Source: Mesorhizobium sp. LSJC280B00
GTDB taxonomy: Bacteria > Pseudomonadota > Alphaproteobacteria > Rhizobiales > Rhizobiaceae
Length of the DNA stretch: 48,112 nt
Direction: 5' to 3'
NCBI RefSeq assembly: GCF_000502835.1
Contig: NZ_AYVL01000001.1
Span: 7,896-56,007 of the forward strand
Shown: one piece after another, positions 23,414 through 32,244 of the stretch
How positions within the stretch are numbered: position 1 is the stretch's first letter
Layout: every line of letters begins with the position of its first letter
Notes under the pieces: model-generated
Told to the model about the DNA's origin: nothing
Databases searched by the model: none
What the model saw: only the letters and a program-made list of their open reading frames with translations
Program-made: the position numbers and the translations under genes

Positions 23414-24283
23414 ATGAGGACAATCAGCTTCATATTCGCCTCGCTCGTCACCATGCTGGCGCAGGCCAGCTTTGCCCAGGATATCCAGAAGCAATCGGTG
23501 AACGAGGATTTGCGGGCCCGGCTGCCGGAAGAGATCCGCGCGGCGGGAAAGATCACAGCCGTCAACAACGGCTCATTCCCGCCCTATGAGATCGTCACCG
23601 GCACCGAACTGTCGGGGGCGACCAGGGACATTTCCGACGCCATCGGCCAGCTGCTCGGTGTCGAGATCGATCATGCCTCGGTCGCCGGCCTGCCGGCTTT
23701 GCTGAGCGGCATCAATGCCGGCCGTTATCAGTTCGCGATGGGGCCTGTCGGCGACTATCCCGACCGGCAGAAATCCAACGACTTCATCGACTGGGTGCGC
23801 GAATACGTCGTCTTCGCCGTCGAGAAGGGCAACCCGCAAGGCATCACCTCGCTCGACACCGCGTGCGGCAAGCGCATCGCCGTCATGTCGGGTGGCTCGG
23901 CCGAAAAGGTCATCAAGCAGCAGGCGCAGAAATGCACCGAGGGGGGCAAGCCGGCCGTCGAGGTGCAATCCTTCACCGACCAGCCGAGCTCGATACTGGC
24001 CGTCCGGTCGAAACGCTCCGACGCATTCTTCTCCTCGCAGGCGCCGCTGACCTATTTCGTCGAGCAGGCGAAGGGCCAGCTGGAACTCGCCGGGGTCGGC
24101 CAGGCCAACGGCTTCAAGGACATCTATCAAGGCGCCGTCGTCAAGAAGGGCTCGCCGCTGGGCGGCGTGCTGCTCGACGCGTTCAAGATACTGATGAAGA
24201 ACGGCACCTACGCCGCGGTCATGAAGAAGTGGGGTCTCGAGAAGAACATGATCGATGCGCCAGGCATCAACCAGGGCCAGTAG
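23414..24283 (+). CDS. ABC transporter substrate-binding protein, polar amino acid family
   Basis: This 289-aa protein has a clear signal peptide (MRTISFIFASLVTMLAQASFA, cleavage about residue 21). The family-3 solute-binding fold follows: GKITAVNNGSFPPYEIV, LPALLSGINAGRYQFAMGPVGD, VMSGGSAEKVIKQQ, and a terminal MKNGTYAAVMKKWGLEK. AAGGAG lies 6 nt before the ATG. The permease gene starts 8 nt after its stop. The cargo is unknown; with an M20 amidohydrolase in the operon, an N-acyl amino acid or opine-like compound is plausible. Confidence 0.92.
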   Translation: MRTISFIFASLVTMLAQASFAQDIQKQSVNEDLRARLPEEIRAAGKITAVNNGSFPPYEIVTGTELSGATRDISDAIGQLLGVEIDHASVAGLPALLSGINAGRYQFAMGPVGDYPDRQKSNDFIDWVREYVVFAVEKGNPQGITSLDTACGKRIAVMSGGSAEKVIKQQAQKCTEGGKPAVEVQSFTDQPSSILAVRSKRSDAFFSSQAPLTYFVEQAKGQLELAGVGQANGFKDIYQGAVVKKGSPLGGVLLDAFKILMKNGTYAAVMKKWGLEKNMIDAPGINQGQ

Positions 24284-24291
24284 AGGCTGCC

Positions 24292-25212
24292 ATGACCGAC
24301 GCCACCGCTGCCTACGCGGCCGGGCTGCCGCGACGTCCCGACGACGCGCTGCGCGACGTCAAACGAGCCCACCGGCCGTTTCCGCTCGTCCGGCTGGCGC
24401 TCTGGGCGTTCACCGTCGCCGTGGCAGCCGGCTTCGCCTATATCGTTGCAGTCAACCCGAATTTCGGCTGGCCGGTCGTCGCCCAGTATTTCTTCGATCC
24501 GACGGTCATGCAGGGGCTTTCCGTAACGCTCGGCCTGACGGTCGTGGCGATGATCCTGGGTATCGTGCTCGGCCTGCTGCTCGCCATCGCGCGCATGTCG
24601 AACGACAGGCTGGCATCCCTTCTCTCCGGCCTGTTCATCTGGTTCTTCCGGGGAACGCCGCTGCTGGTGCAATTGATCCTGTGGTACAACCTTTCGACGC
24701 TGTTTCCGCGCATTTCCATTGGCTTCGCCAGTTGGAACACCAACGACCTGATCACGCCTTTGACGGCCGCCGTTCTTGGTCTGGCGCTGAACGAGGCCGC
24801 CTACATGGCCGAGATCATCCGTGGCGGGCTGCTGTCGGTGGACAAGGGACAGGCCGAAACGGCTGAAGCCTTCGGCATGACCCGCGCGCGGTCCTTGCGG
24901 CGCATCATCATCCCGCAGGCGATGCGGTCGATCGTGCCGCCGACCGGCAATCAGCTGATCAGCATGATCAAGGCGACGTCTCTTGTCAGCGTCATCGCCA
25001 TGGCCGACCTGCTCTACTCGGTGCAGTCGATCTACAACCGCACCTTCGAAATCATTCCGCTGCTGATGGTTGCAGTGCTGTGGTACCTGCTGATCACCTC
25101 GGTCCTCAATGTCGCGCAAGGCGCGATCGAACGCCACTACAGCCGCGGCGACCGCGGCGCGCGCGAGAAGACGGCGACCGCCACCCTGGAGGCCGCCAAT
25201 GAGCGCGCATGA
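24292..25212 (+). CDS. ABC transporter permease, polar amino acid family
   Basis: This 306-aa protein has a long polar N-terminus (~55 residues), then about five membrane segments and the conserved EAA loop (AETAEAFGMTRARSLRRIIIPQAMR) that docks to the ATPase. WFFRGTPLLVQLILWY is the HisM/GlnP family signature. The frame is open from 23863, but ATG 24292, 8 nt after the binding-protein stop, is the sensible start. It overlaps the ATPase gene by 14 nt. A single permease gene suggests a homodimer. Confidence 0.93.
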   Translation: MTDATAAYAAGLPRRPDDALRDVKRAHRPFPLVRLALWAFTVAVAAGFAYIVAVNPNFGWPVVAQYFFDPTVMQGLSVTLGLTVVAMILGIVLGLLLAIARMSNDRLASLLSGLFIWFFRGTPLLVQLILWYNLSTLFPRISIGFASWNTNDLITPLTAAVLGLALNEAAYMAEIIRGGLLSVDKGQAETAEAFGMTRARSLRRIIIPQAMRSIVPPTGNQLISMIKATSLVSVIAMADLLYSVQSIYNRTFEIIPLLMVAVLWYLLITSVLNVAQGAIERHYSRGDRGAREKTATATLEAANERA

Positions 25213-25972
25213 CACGCCCCTGGTCCGGGCGCGCAACGTTCACAAGGCCTTCGGCCCGCTCGAGGTGCTGAAGGGCATTGATCTGGACGTCGCGCCTGGC
25301 GAGGTGGTGGTCATTCTCGGACCGTCCGGCTCCGGAAAGTCGACCTTCCTGCGATGCATCAATCATCTCGAGGCGATCGACCAAGGGTCGATCGAGGTGG
25401 ACGGCGAGCAGATCGGTTACCGGTTGCACGACGGCCGCCTCGACAAGCTTTCCGACCGCGCGATCGCCGCGCAGCGGCGCAAGATCGGCATGGTGTTCCA
25501 GCAGTTCAATCTCTATCCGCACATGACGACGCTGCAGAACGTCATCGAGGCTCCGGTCGGCGTTCACCGGGAGAACCGCAAGGAGGCGATCGGCTACGCC
25601 CGCGAACTGCTGACCCGTGTCGGTCTTGCCGACAAGATCGACGCTTATCCGCGCCAGCTTTCAGGCGGCCAGCAGCAGCGCGTCGCCATCGCCCGTGCGC
25701 TCGCCATCCGCCCGAAATTGATGCTCTTCGACGAGCCGACGTCGGCGCTCGATCCGGAGCTGGTCGGCGAGGTGCTCGCCACCATGCGCGATCTCGCCAG
25801 GCAGGGCTTGACCATGATCGTGGTCACGCATGAGATCGGCTTCGCCCGCGAAGCAGCGGATCGGGTGGTGTTCATGGACGACGGTAATGTGATCGAGGCC
25901 GGGCCTCCGGACGAGGTTCTCGCTAAACCCAGGCACCCGCGCACGCGGGCTTTCCTGAGTCGTTTCATCTAA
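25199..25972 (+). CDS. ABC transporter ATPase, polar amino acid family
   Basis: This 257-aa ATPase has Walker [14 protein letters not shown]-loop [11 protein letters not shown], signature [15 protein letters not shown], Walker [13 protein letters not shown] and switch His in [12 protein letters not shown], all intact. The start ATG 25199 lies inside the permease 3' end. It powers the importer encoded immediately upstream. Confidence 0.95.
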   Translation: MSAHDTPLVRARNVHKAFGPLEVLKGIDLDVAPGEVVVILGPSGSGKSTFLRCINHLEAIDQGSIEVDGEQIGYRLHDGRLDKLSDRAIAAQRRKIGMVFQQFNLYPHMTTLQNVIEAPVGVHRENRKEAIGYARELLTRVGLADKIDAYPRQLSGGQQQRVAIARALAIRPKLMLFDEPTSALDPELVGEVLATMRDLARQGLTMIVVTHEIGFAREAADRVVFMDDGNVIEAGPPDEVLAKPRHPRTRAFLSRFI

Positions 25973-26017
25973 AAGCAAAACCGGCGCGGCACCTGCTCGG
26001 CCGGCAAAGGACCTCCC

Positions 26018-27199
26018 ATGCCAAAGACCTCCAACCAGTTCGCCGACATTTCCGACTTCGCCGACAAGGCCGCCGAGCTTGCAGCGGCCCGCCAGCACCT
26101 GCACGCGCATCCCGAGCTTTCATTCCAGGAGCAAGAAACGGCTGCATACGTTGCCGAACGGCTCGAAAGCTGGGGCTATGAGGTGACGCGCAATGTCGGC
26201 GGGCTCGGGGTCGTCGGCCGTCTGCGCCAGGGCAGCGGCCGCAGCATCGCCATCCGTGCCGACATGGACGCCCTGCCGATCACCGAAGCGACCAATCTCC
26301 CTTATGCCAGCCAGGCCAGCGGCAAGATGCACGCCTGCGGTCATGACGGCCACACCACGATGCTGCTCGGCGCCGCCGAATACCTGGCGCGCACACGGCA
26401 TTTCAACGGCACGGTGAACCTTATCTTCCAGCCGGCCGAGGAAGCCGGCAAGGGAAGCGGGGCGCAGGCGATGATCGCCGACGGCCTGTTCGAGCGCTTT
26501 CCCTGCGATGCGATATTCGGGCTGCACAACCACCCGGGCGCGCCGACGGGTTCGTTCCTGATGCGCGCCGGGCCGCTGATGGCGGCGAGCGATACCGTCA
26601 CCATCAGGATCGCCGGGCGTGGCGGCCACGCCTCGCGTCCGCACCTGACGGTCGACCCGATCGTCGCTGCCGCCAACATCGTCATGACCCTGCAGACGGT
26701 TGTGTCGCGCAACGTCAACCCGATCGAGACAGCTGTCGTCACCGTCGGCACGATTCACGGAGGCACGGCCTCCAACGTCATCCCGGAACACGCCGAAATC
26801 ACGCTGAGCGTCCGCTCCTTCTCGGCCGAGATCCGCGACACGCTCGAGCAGCGTATTCGCAATATCGCAGCACTTGTGGCGCAGGCGCATGGCGCAACAG
26901 TCGAGATCGATTACGAGCGCGGCTACCCGGTGGTGGTCAATTCCGAGCGCGAGACGTCCTTTGCGACAGACATCGCTGTCGAACTCGTCGGTCAGGACAA
27001 GGTGTCCGTCTGCCCGTTGATCCCCGGCAGCGAAGATTTTTCTTATTTCCTCGAACACAAACCCGGTTGCTTCCTGCGCCTCGGAAACGGCGAGGATTCA
27101 GCCATCCTGCACAGCTCGAAATATGATTTCAACGACGGCAATCTGACCGTCGGCGCAGCGCTCTGGGCTCGATTGACCGAGAGATTCCTGGCCGCTTGA
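26018..27199 (+). CDS. M20-family amidohydrolase (hippurate hydrolase/IAA-amino acid hydrolase type)
   Basis: This 393-aa zinc metallohydrolase would cleave an N-acyl amino acid. It shows HPELSFQE, the first metal site IRADMDALPITE, the second HACGHDGHTTML, EEAGKGSGAQAMI with catalytic Glu, FGLHNHPGAPTGSF, and the dimerisation-domain motif GRGGHASRPHLTVDP. The C-terminal PGSEDFSYFLE carries the last metal ligand neighbourhood. It lies 45 nt downstream of the ATPase gene, so the operon couples import of a conjugated amino acid with its hydrolysis. A strong inverted repeat follows its stop. Confidence 0.93.
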   Translation: MPKTSNQFADISDFADKAAELAAARQHLHAHPELSFQEQETAAYVAERLESWGYEVTRNVGGLGVVGRLRQGSGRSIAIRADMDALPITEATNLPYASQASGKMHACGHDGHTTMLLGAAEYLARTRHFNGTVNLIFQPAEEAGKGSGAQAMIADGLFERFPCDAIFGLHNHPGAPTGSFLMRAGPLMAASDTVTIRIAGRGGHASRPHLTVDPIVAAANIVMTLQTVVSRNVNPIETAVVTVGTIHGGTASNVIPEHAEITLSVRSFSAEIRDTLEQRIRNIAALVAQAHGATVEIDYERGYPVVVNSERETSFATDIAVELVGQDKVSVCPLIPGSEDFSYFLEHKPGCFLRLGNGEDSAILHSSKYDFNDGNLTVGAALWARLTERFLAA

Positions 27200-27216
27200 C
27201 CCATACCTGCGGCTGG

Positions 27217-27266
27217 GATCGTCGATCGGCCGGTCGAGCACAATTGGGGCGACCGGCCGCGACGAT
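27217..27266 (+). terminator. long hairpin after the amidohydrolase gene
   Basis: CGGCCGGTCG (27226-27235) pairs with CGACCGGCCG (27249-27258), and the outer GATCGTCG (27217-27224) pairs with CGACGATC (27259-27266), an 18-bp stem with a 2-nt bulge. It is 17 nt past the stop and followed by only a short pyrimidine run, so factor-independent termination is likely but not certain. Confidence 0.6.
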
Positions 27267-27323
27267 CTTCAACGAACTCTCACCGCATTCCAGTTCATTC
27301 GAACAGGGTAGGGTTTCGCTCTC

Positions 27324-28956
27324 TCAGACGAACAGAAAGTCACTCGCTGCCAGCAGGCTCGTAAAATTTGCGAGAGTAACTTGATCGTCTCCCGCTGTAA
27401 TGATGGTGCTGGTTCCACTTTGCGCAATTGTGAGATCATCGAACGATTGCACGCCCCCCACGCCACTAAACACGATGGTGTCGCCTTGGGTCTGGTTGAA
27501 GTCGTAGATGGTGTTTTGGGTTCCGACCGTCATTGAACCATCGTCCTTGAATATGAATTGGTCTCGGCCGCCCTGAGCCAACTCGCTCAGTTGCCCATCC
27601 CCCCACATGTCATTGATGACCGTACAGCCGGGTGCCGCGCTCCCGGCGTACAGGGTATCGTTGCCGCCCGTGGCCGAACCGGACATCTGCAGAGCGTCGC
27701 CGCACAAGAAGTTACGGACTTGGCCGCTTTCGCTGTTCTGGCCGCCGGTAAGAATATCGTTGCCGCCCGTGGCGGACTCCGACATAGCGAATGCGTCGCC
27801 GTACAACTCGTTTAGAACATCAGGAAAGGCGCTTTTGTCCCCGCCGGTCAGGGTGTCATTGCCGCCCACAGCGCTGCCGAGCATCGTGACAGCGTCGCCA
27901 TACCCCAAAAACGGCCACATCATCGCCCCCAAGCGCATGGTCGAACATACTGCCGCCCGCGTCGCCGTAGAAAGTTATCTCCGAGCCACCCGCGCTCGTG
28001 AAGTTGTCGTTGCCGCCCGCGGCAAAACCGGAAAGATCGCCGCCCGCATCGCCATAAAGAGTTTTGCTCGGGATCGCCCCACCCAGGTCTGTGTAACGGT
28101 CGTCGCCGCCCTGAGCATGGTCCGACATGTTGCCGCCGGCATCACCGAAGAAAGTGTTGGTGGAAAAGAAGGCGCCCGTGAAGGTGTCGTTGCCACCCTT
28201 ACTGTAGTCCGACATATCGCCGCCGGCATCACCGTAGAAAGTGTTGTTGGAGTCGGTCCTGCTCGTGAAACTGTCGTCGCCGCCCTGCGCATTGCCGGAC
28301 ATGTTGCTGCCGGCGTCACCGAAGAAAGTGTTGGTGGCCTGCCTGGAGCCCTGGAAGGTGTCGTTGCCGCCCCTGCTGTGATCCGACATTTCGCCGCCCG
28401 CATCACCGTAGAAGGTGTGGTCAGCTCCTTGTTTAGTTTGGGTCAGGAAAGTGTCGTCACCGCCTTGAGCAAAGCCGAACATGTTGCCGCCGGCGTCACC
28501 GTAGAACGTGTTGTCTACCCGTCGACCCACTTCACTGCTGAAGGTATCGTTGCCGCCCTTGCTGTGGTCAGACATGTCGCCGCCGGCGTCGCCGTAAAAA
28601 GTGTTGAAGGAGTCGCCCTCGGCCCTAAAACTGTCGCCGCCGCCCTGGGCGTGACCGAACATGTTGCCGCCGGCATCACCGTAGAAAGTGTAGGTGCCTA
28701 GCGAGGCGCCCGTGAAAGTGTCGTTGCCGCCCTTGCTGTGGTCCGACATATCGTCGCCAGCATCACCGTAGGCAGTAGTGGTTGTGGAGATTGGCAGCGC
28801 CGTGAAGGTGTCGTTGCCGCCCTTAGAAAAATCGAACATGCTGCCGCCAGCATCGCCGATTAAGATAGCTGTAGCCAGGTCGCTAGTGAGGATGTCATCG
28901 GTACCCCATTGATGATCCACCAGATCGCCGGGAGTAAAAGGAACGCGTGTAGACAT
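27324..28956 (-). pseudogene. RTX-like Gly/Asp repeat protein with type I secretion-like C-terminus, frameshifted
   Basis: The gene starts at ATG 28956 (AGGAG 9 nt upstream) and reads to a stop near 27856 after repeat 11. The continuation lies in another frame ending at 27324. Dropping one base in the run C4A5 at 27903-27911 joins the two into one 543-aa frame. About 15 repeats of 29-31 aa follow the pattern YGDAGGDMSDHSKGGNDTF. The C-terminal ~60 residues (TIYDFNQTQGDTIVF ... LLAASDFLFV) look like the targeting end of type I-secreted RTX proteins. There is no N-terminal signal peptide. It is likely a calcium-binding surface or secreted protein. The frameshift could be real, phase-variable or a sequencing error. 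No type I exporter genes are nearby. Confidence 0.75.
27560..28865 (-). repeat. ~15 tandem coding repeats (29-31 codons), alternating in two types
   Basis: Units open with (Y/F)GDAGG and close about 30 residues later. In the upstream 10, units carrying DMSDHSKGGNDTF largely alternate with units carrying NMFGHAQGGDDSF, so the higher-order period is about 60 aa (~180 nt). The last four units (GDAVTMLGSAVGGNDTLTGG type) are more diverged and RTX-like. Confidence 0.8.
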
Positions 28957-29114
28957 TATCCGCTCTCCTGTTGAGCCTACCCGTCCCATGACAGCCGTAC
29001 GATGTGAGGCAAAAACGAGCAATAATCCCGAATGGCTATGTCTTTAGGCGTAGGGATCGGTGCCTCGTTAACGGCGCGCTTGGCGGCAGCTTCCTGAGGC
29101 CGTCCTATTCCGGA

Positions 29115-31097
29115 CTATCCCAGCCTTGCCCGAGCCTTCGCCGTCCAGGCGTTGAACAGCCGGTCTGCGACGATGCCGATGAAGGCGATGGCCAGGCCGG
29201 CGACGATGCCGCGACCGGAATCGGCCTTGGACAGGGCGATGAACACCTCCTGGCCGAGATCGCGCGTGCCGACCATGGCGCAGATGATGATCATCGCCAG
29301 CGCCATCAGGATGGTCTGGTTGACGCCGAGCATAATCTCGGGCAACGCCAGCGGCAGCTGCACGCGAAAGAAGGTCTGGCGCCTGGTGCAGCCCGAAACC
29401 TTCGCCGCCTCGATCAGCGCCGGCGGCACCTGTCGAATGCCGTGATTGGTATAGCGGATCGCCGGCACCACGGCGAACGCGACGGTGGCGATCATCGCGG
29501 TGACGTCGCCGACCCTGAACAGCATGACCACCGGAATGATGAAGCAGAACGACGGCAGCACCTGCAGCGTGTCGATGACCGGCGTGACGATCTTTTCGAA
29601 GCGGTCGCTGCGCGATGCCATCAGCCCGATCGGGATGCCGATCAGGCAGGCGATAAAGGCCGAGATGCCGCACAAATAGACCGTCGCCATGGTCTTTTCC
29701 CAAAGTCCGGTGGCGGCGCAGAACGCTGTCAATGCCGCGACCAGGGCGGCGAGGCGCAAGCCGCCGAGCTGGTAGCCGGCAAGGCCGAGGAGACACACCG
29801 CGCCCAGCCACGGAAAGCCCTCGCAGAAGGCGCGCACCGGGTTGAGCACATTGAGGATAAGCGCCACGCGGAACGCTTCGATCGTGTCGAAGAAGTTGAT
29901 GGTGATCCAGTTCACCGCCGCCTTCCACAAAGGCGCGGTGGTGAAGGTGATCGCTTTCGGCACCGCGGCGAACGCCGGCACGAACAGGCCGAGCAGCGTG
30001 GCGACGGCGAGGATGGCAACGGCCAGCGTCAGATTGGGATAGCGCCGCCAGAAACTCGTGCTGGCCTGATGGCGGACATTGCCCTTGGCGTGATTGTGCG
30101 CGATCGCCTGGCTCAGCCGGTCGAGTGCAATTGCCAGTGCGACGATGGCGAGGCCAGCTTCCATCGCCTCGCCGACCTTGAGCGCGCGCAACGCCAAAAG
30201 CACGTCATAGCCGAGCCCACCGGCACCGATCATCGAGGCGATGATCACCATATTGAGCGCCAGCATGATGACCTGGTTGACGCCGACCATCAATGTCGGC
30301 CGCGCCGACGGCAACAGCACCCGCCACAGCTTTTGCCGTGCCGTGCAGCCGGCCATCTCGCTGAAATCGTCGATCTCCGACGGCACCCGCGACAGGCCGA
30401 GCATCGTCGCCCGCACCATTGGCGGCGTCGCGAAAATTGCCGTCGCGATCATTGCCGAGACCGGGCTGTTGCCGAACAGAAGCAGCATCGGGATCAGATA
30501 GGCGAAGGTCGGGATCGTCTGCATCAGATCGAGGGCAGGGGAGATCAACAACCTCTCCGCCCAAGGCTTGCGCCATGCCCAGATGCCGGCGAACAGCCCG
30601 GTGACAATGCAAAACGGCACGGCGATCGAGATCAAGCCCAGCGTCAGCATGGCGCTGGTCCACTGCCCGAACAGCGCGATGTAGAGAAAACAGCCGCCGG
30701 CCAGCGCACCCAGCTTCCAGCCGCCGGCGGCGCGTCCGGCAAGGTAGGCGGCAGCGCAGACGCCGACCCAGGACAGGCGCGGCAAGACGATCATATCCGC
30801 GCCATGGCCGATCTTGAAATTCTTGGCCAGAAGACCGAGCGCGAAATCGAGCGGCACGCCGAGCACCGCGGTGATCGAGCGGGTCAGCCAGGAGAAGTTC
30901 GACTTCACCCAGTTCATCAGCGCACCGACCCAGTCTGCGACAGGAACGATCGCGCCGGCCGGGTAATTGACCGCCCAGGGCAGGCTTTCCTGCAGCAGGA
31001 AGACGATAAGCACGGCGGCGAGCGCGCAGGCCCAGATCGCCAGCCAGGTTTGAACCGGCCGGGGCCTCGCTGCGCTGCCGCTTGCCGTGACCGTCAT
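29115..31097 (-). CDS. Betaine/proline-type ABC permease, fused double permease
   Basis: This 660-aa protein is made of two homologous permease halves. Each carries an EAA-type loop: LLPSARPTLMVGVNQVIMLAL in the first half and QLPLALPEIMLGVNQTILMAL in the second. Each is followed by a GLGYDV or DLGQEV motif of the ProW/OpuAB family. The fusion supplies both transmembrane halves in one chain. The start overlaps the ATPase stop by 4 nt. With the upstream ATPase and binding protein it should import a quaternary amine such as glycine betaine or choline. An 86-nt relic of a similar gene lies at 20821-20906. Confidence 0.92.
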   Translation of the reverse strand: MTVTASGSAARPRPVQTWLAIWACALAAVLIVFLLQESLPWAVNYPAGAIVPVADWVGALMNWVKSNFSWLTRSITAVLGVPLDFALGLLAKNFKIGHGADMIVLPRLSWVGVCAAAYLAGRAAGGWKLGALAGGCFLYIALFGQWTSAMLTLGLISIAVPFCIVTGLFAGIWAWRKPWAERLLISPALDLMQTIPTFAYLIPMLLLFGNSPVSAMIATAIFATPPMVRATMLGLSRVPSEIDDFSEMAGCTARQKLWRVLLPSARPTLMVGVNQVIMLALNMVIIASMIGAGGLGYDVLLALRALKVGEAMEAGLAIVALAIALDRLSQAIAHNHAKGNVRHQASTSFWRRYPNLTLAVAILAVATLLGLFVPAFAAVPKAITFTTAPLWKAAVNWITINFFDTIEAFRVALILNVLNPVRAFCEGFPWLGAVCLLGLAGYQLGGLRLAALVAALTAFCAATGLWEKTMATVYLCGISAFIACLIGIPIGLMASRSDRFEKIVTPVIDTLQVLPSFCFIIPVVMLFRVGDVTAMIATVAFAVVPAIRYTNHGIRQVPPALIEAAKVSGCTRRQTFFRVQLPLALPEIMLGVNQTILMALAMIIICAMVGTRDLGQEVFIALSKADSGRGIVAGLAIAFIGIVADRLFNAWTAKARARLG

Positions 31098-32170
31098 GCG
31101 CCAGCCCCACGACGTTCTATGCCGGCGAGAAGATCGATCACTGCCTGCGGCGTGACTAAGCCGATCGGCTTGCCGGTGCCGTTGACCACCGCGAAGGGCT
31201 TGCCGGCAGAGACGATATCAGCCGAAAAACTTGATATCTTGGCATCCGGCGCGACCGTGCCGCCGTACTCGGCGCCGTCGCAGGCGCGCATCAGGCTGCG
31301 CGCCGATATCACCTTGGCGCGATCGACATCGCGGGTGAATTCGGCGACATAGTCGGTCGCCGGATTGACCACCAGCTCTTCCGGCGTGCCGATCTGGATG
31401 ACCTCGCCGTCCTTCATGATGGCGATCCGGTCGGCCAGCCGGATGGCCTCGTCGAAATCATGGGTAATGAAGACGATGGTCTTGTGCAGCATGGTCTGCA
31501 GCCGCATCAGCTCGTCCTGCATCTCACGGCGGATCAGCGGATCGAGGGCCGAGAACGGCTCGTCGAGGAACCAGATTTCCGGCTTTGTGGCGAGGCTGCG
31601 GGCGATGCCGACGCGCTGCTGCTGGCCGCCGGAAAGCTCGCGCGGATAGAAATGCTCGCGACCGCGCAAGCCGACCAGCTCGATCACTTCCCGCGCGCGC
31701 GCCTCGCGCGTCGGCCGGTCCTGCCCCTGGATGCCGAGGGGGAAGGCAATGTTCTCCAGTACGTTGAGATGCGGCAGCAAGGCAAAATTCTGGAACACCA
31801 TGCCCATGCGGTGGCGTCGCAGCTCGATCAGCGCGGCATCGGAAATCTTGAGCAGGTCCTTGCCTTCAAACTCGACCTTGCCGTGGGTCGGCTCGATCAG
31901 CCGCGACATGCAGCGCACCAGCGTCGACTTGCCTGACCCCGAAAGTCCCATGATGATGAAGATCTCGCCCTGGCGGATTTCGAGATCGACGGCGCGCACC
32001 GCGCCAACCAGTCCGGCAGCGGCGATGTCCGCCAGGCTGGCCTTGCCGTCGCGCCGGCGGATGAAATCGGCCGCGTCCGCCCCGAACAGCTTCCAGACAT
32101 TGCGACAGGCAAGCTTTATCGGGCGGGCGTCGTTGCCCGCTTTCGCCGCCTGTTCAATCGTATCGGTCAT
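31094..32170 (-). CDS. Betaine/proline-type ABC ATPase
   Basis: This 358-aa ATPase is of the ProV family. It has an N-terminal extension (~60 residues) before Walker A GLSGSGKSTLVRC, Q-loop VFQNFALLPHLNVL, signature [16 protein letters not shown], Walker B IWFLDEPFSALD and IVFITHDFDEA. The C-terminal ~90 residues resemble a partial CBS-type regulatory region, which in ProV/OpuAA senses ionic strength. ATG 32170 has AAGGACG upstream; the frame continues to 32191. It lies between the binding-protein and permease genes of one operon. Confidence 0.93.
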   Translation of the reverse strand: MTDTIEQAAKAGNDARPIKLACRNVWKLFGADAADFIRRRDGKASLADIAAAGLVGAVRAVDLEIRQGEIFIIMGLSGSGKSTLVRCMSRLIEPTHGKVEFEGKDLLKISDAALIELRRHRMGMVFQNFALLPHLNVLENIAFPLGIQGQDRPTREARAREVIELVGLRGREHFYPRELSGGQQQRVGIARSLATKPEIWFLDEPFSALDPLIRREMQDELMRLQTMLHKTIVFITHDFDEAIRLADRIAIMKDGEVIQIGTPEELVVNPATDYVAEFTRDVDRAKVISARSLMRACDGAEYGGTVAPDAKISSFSADIVSAGKPFAVVNGTGKPIGLVTPQAVIDLLAGIERRGAGA

Positions 32171-32244
32171 GCGATCGTCCTTCTGGAACACGGGATCGAG
32201 ACCCGGCCACGGATGGCCGGGTCGTCGGATTTCCAGTCAGACGG

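Noticed and set aside
27560..28865. Regular repeats considered as a CRISPR array
   Set aside because: Repeats are ~90 nt, imperfect and keep a reading frame with Gly/Asp-rich units; no short identical repeats with unique spacers.
29004..31352. 782-codon plus-strand frame opposite the double permease
   Set aside because: Antisense shadow of a clear ABC permease with GC-rich third positions; low-complexity composition.
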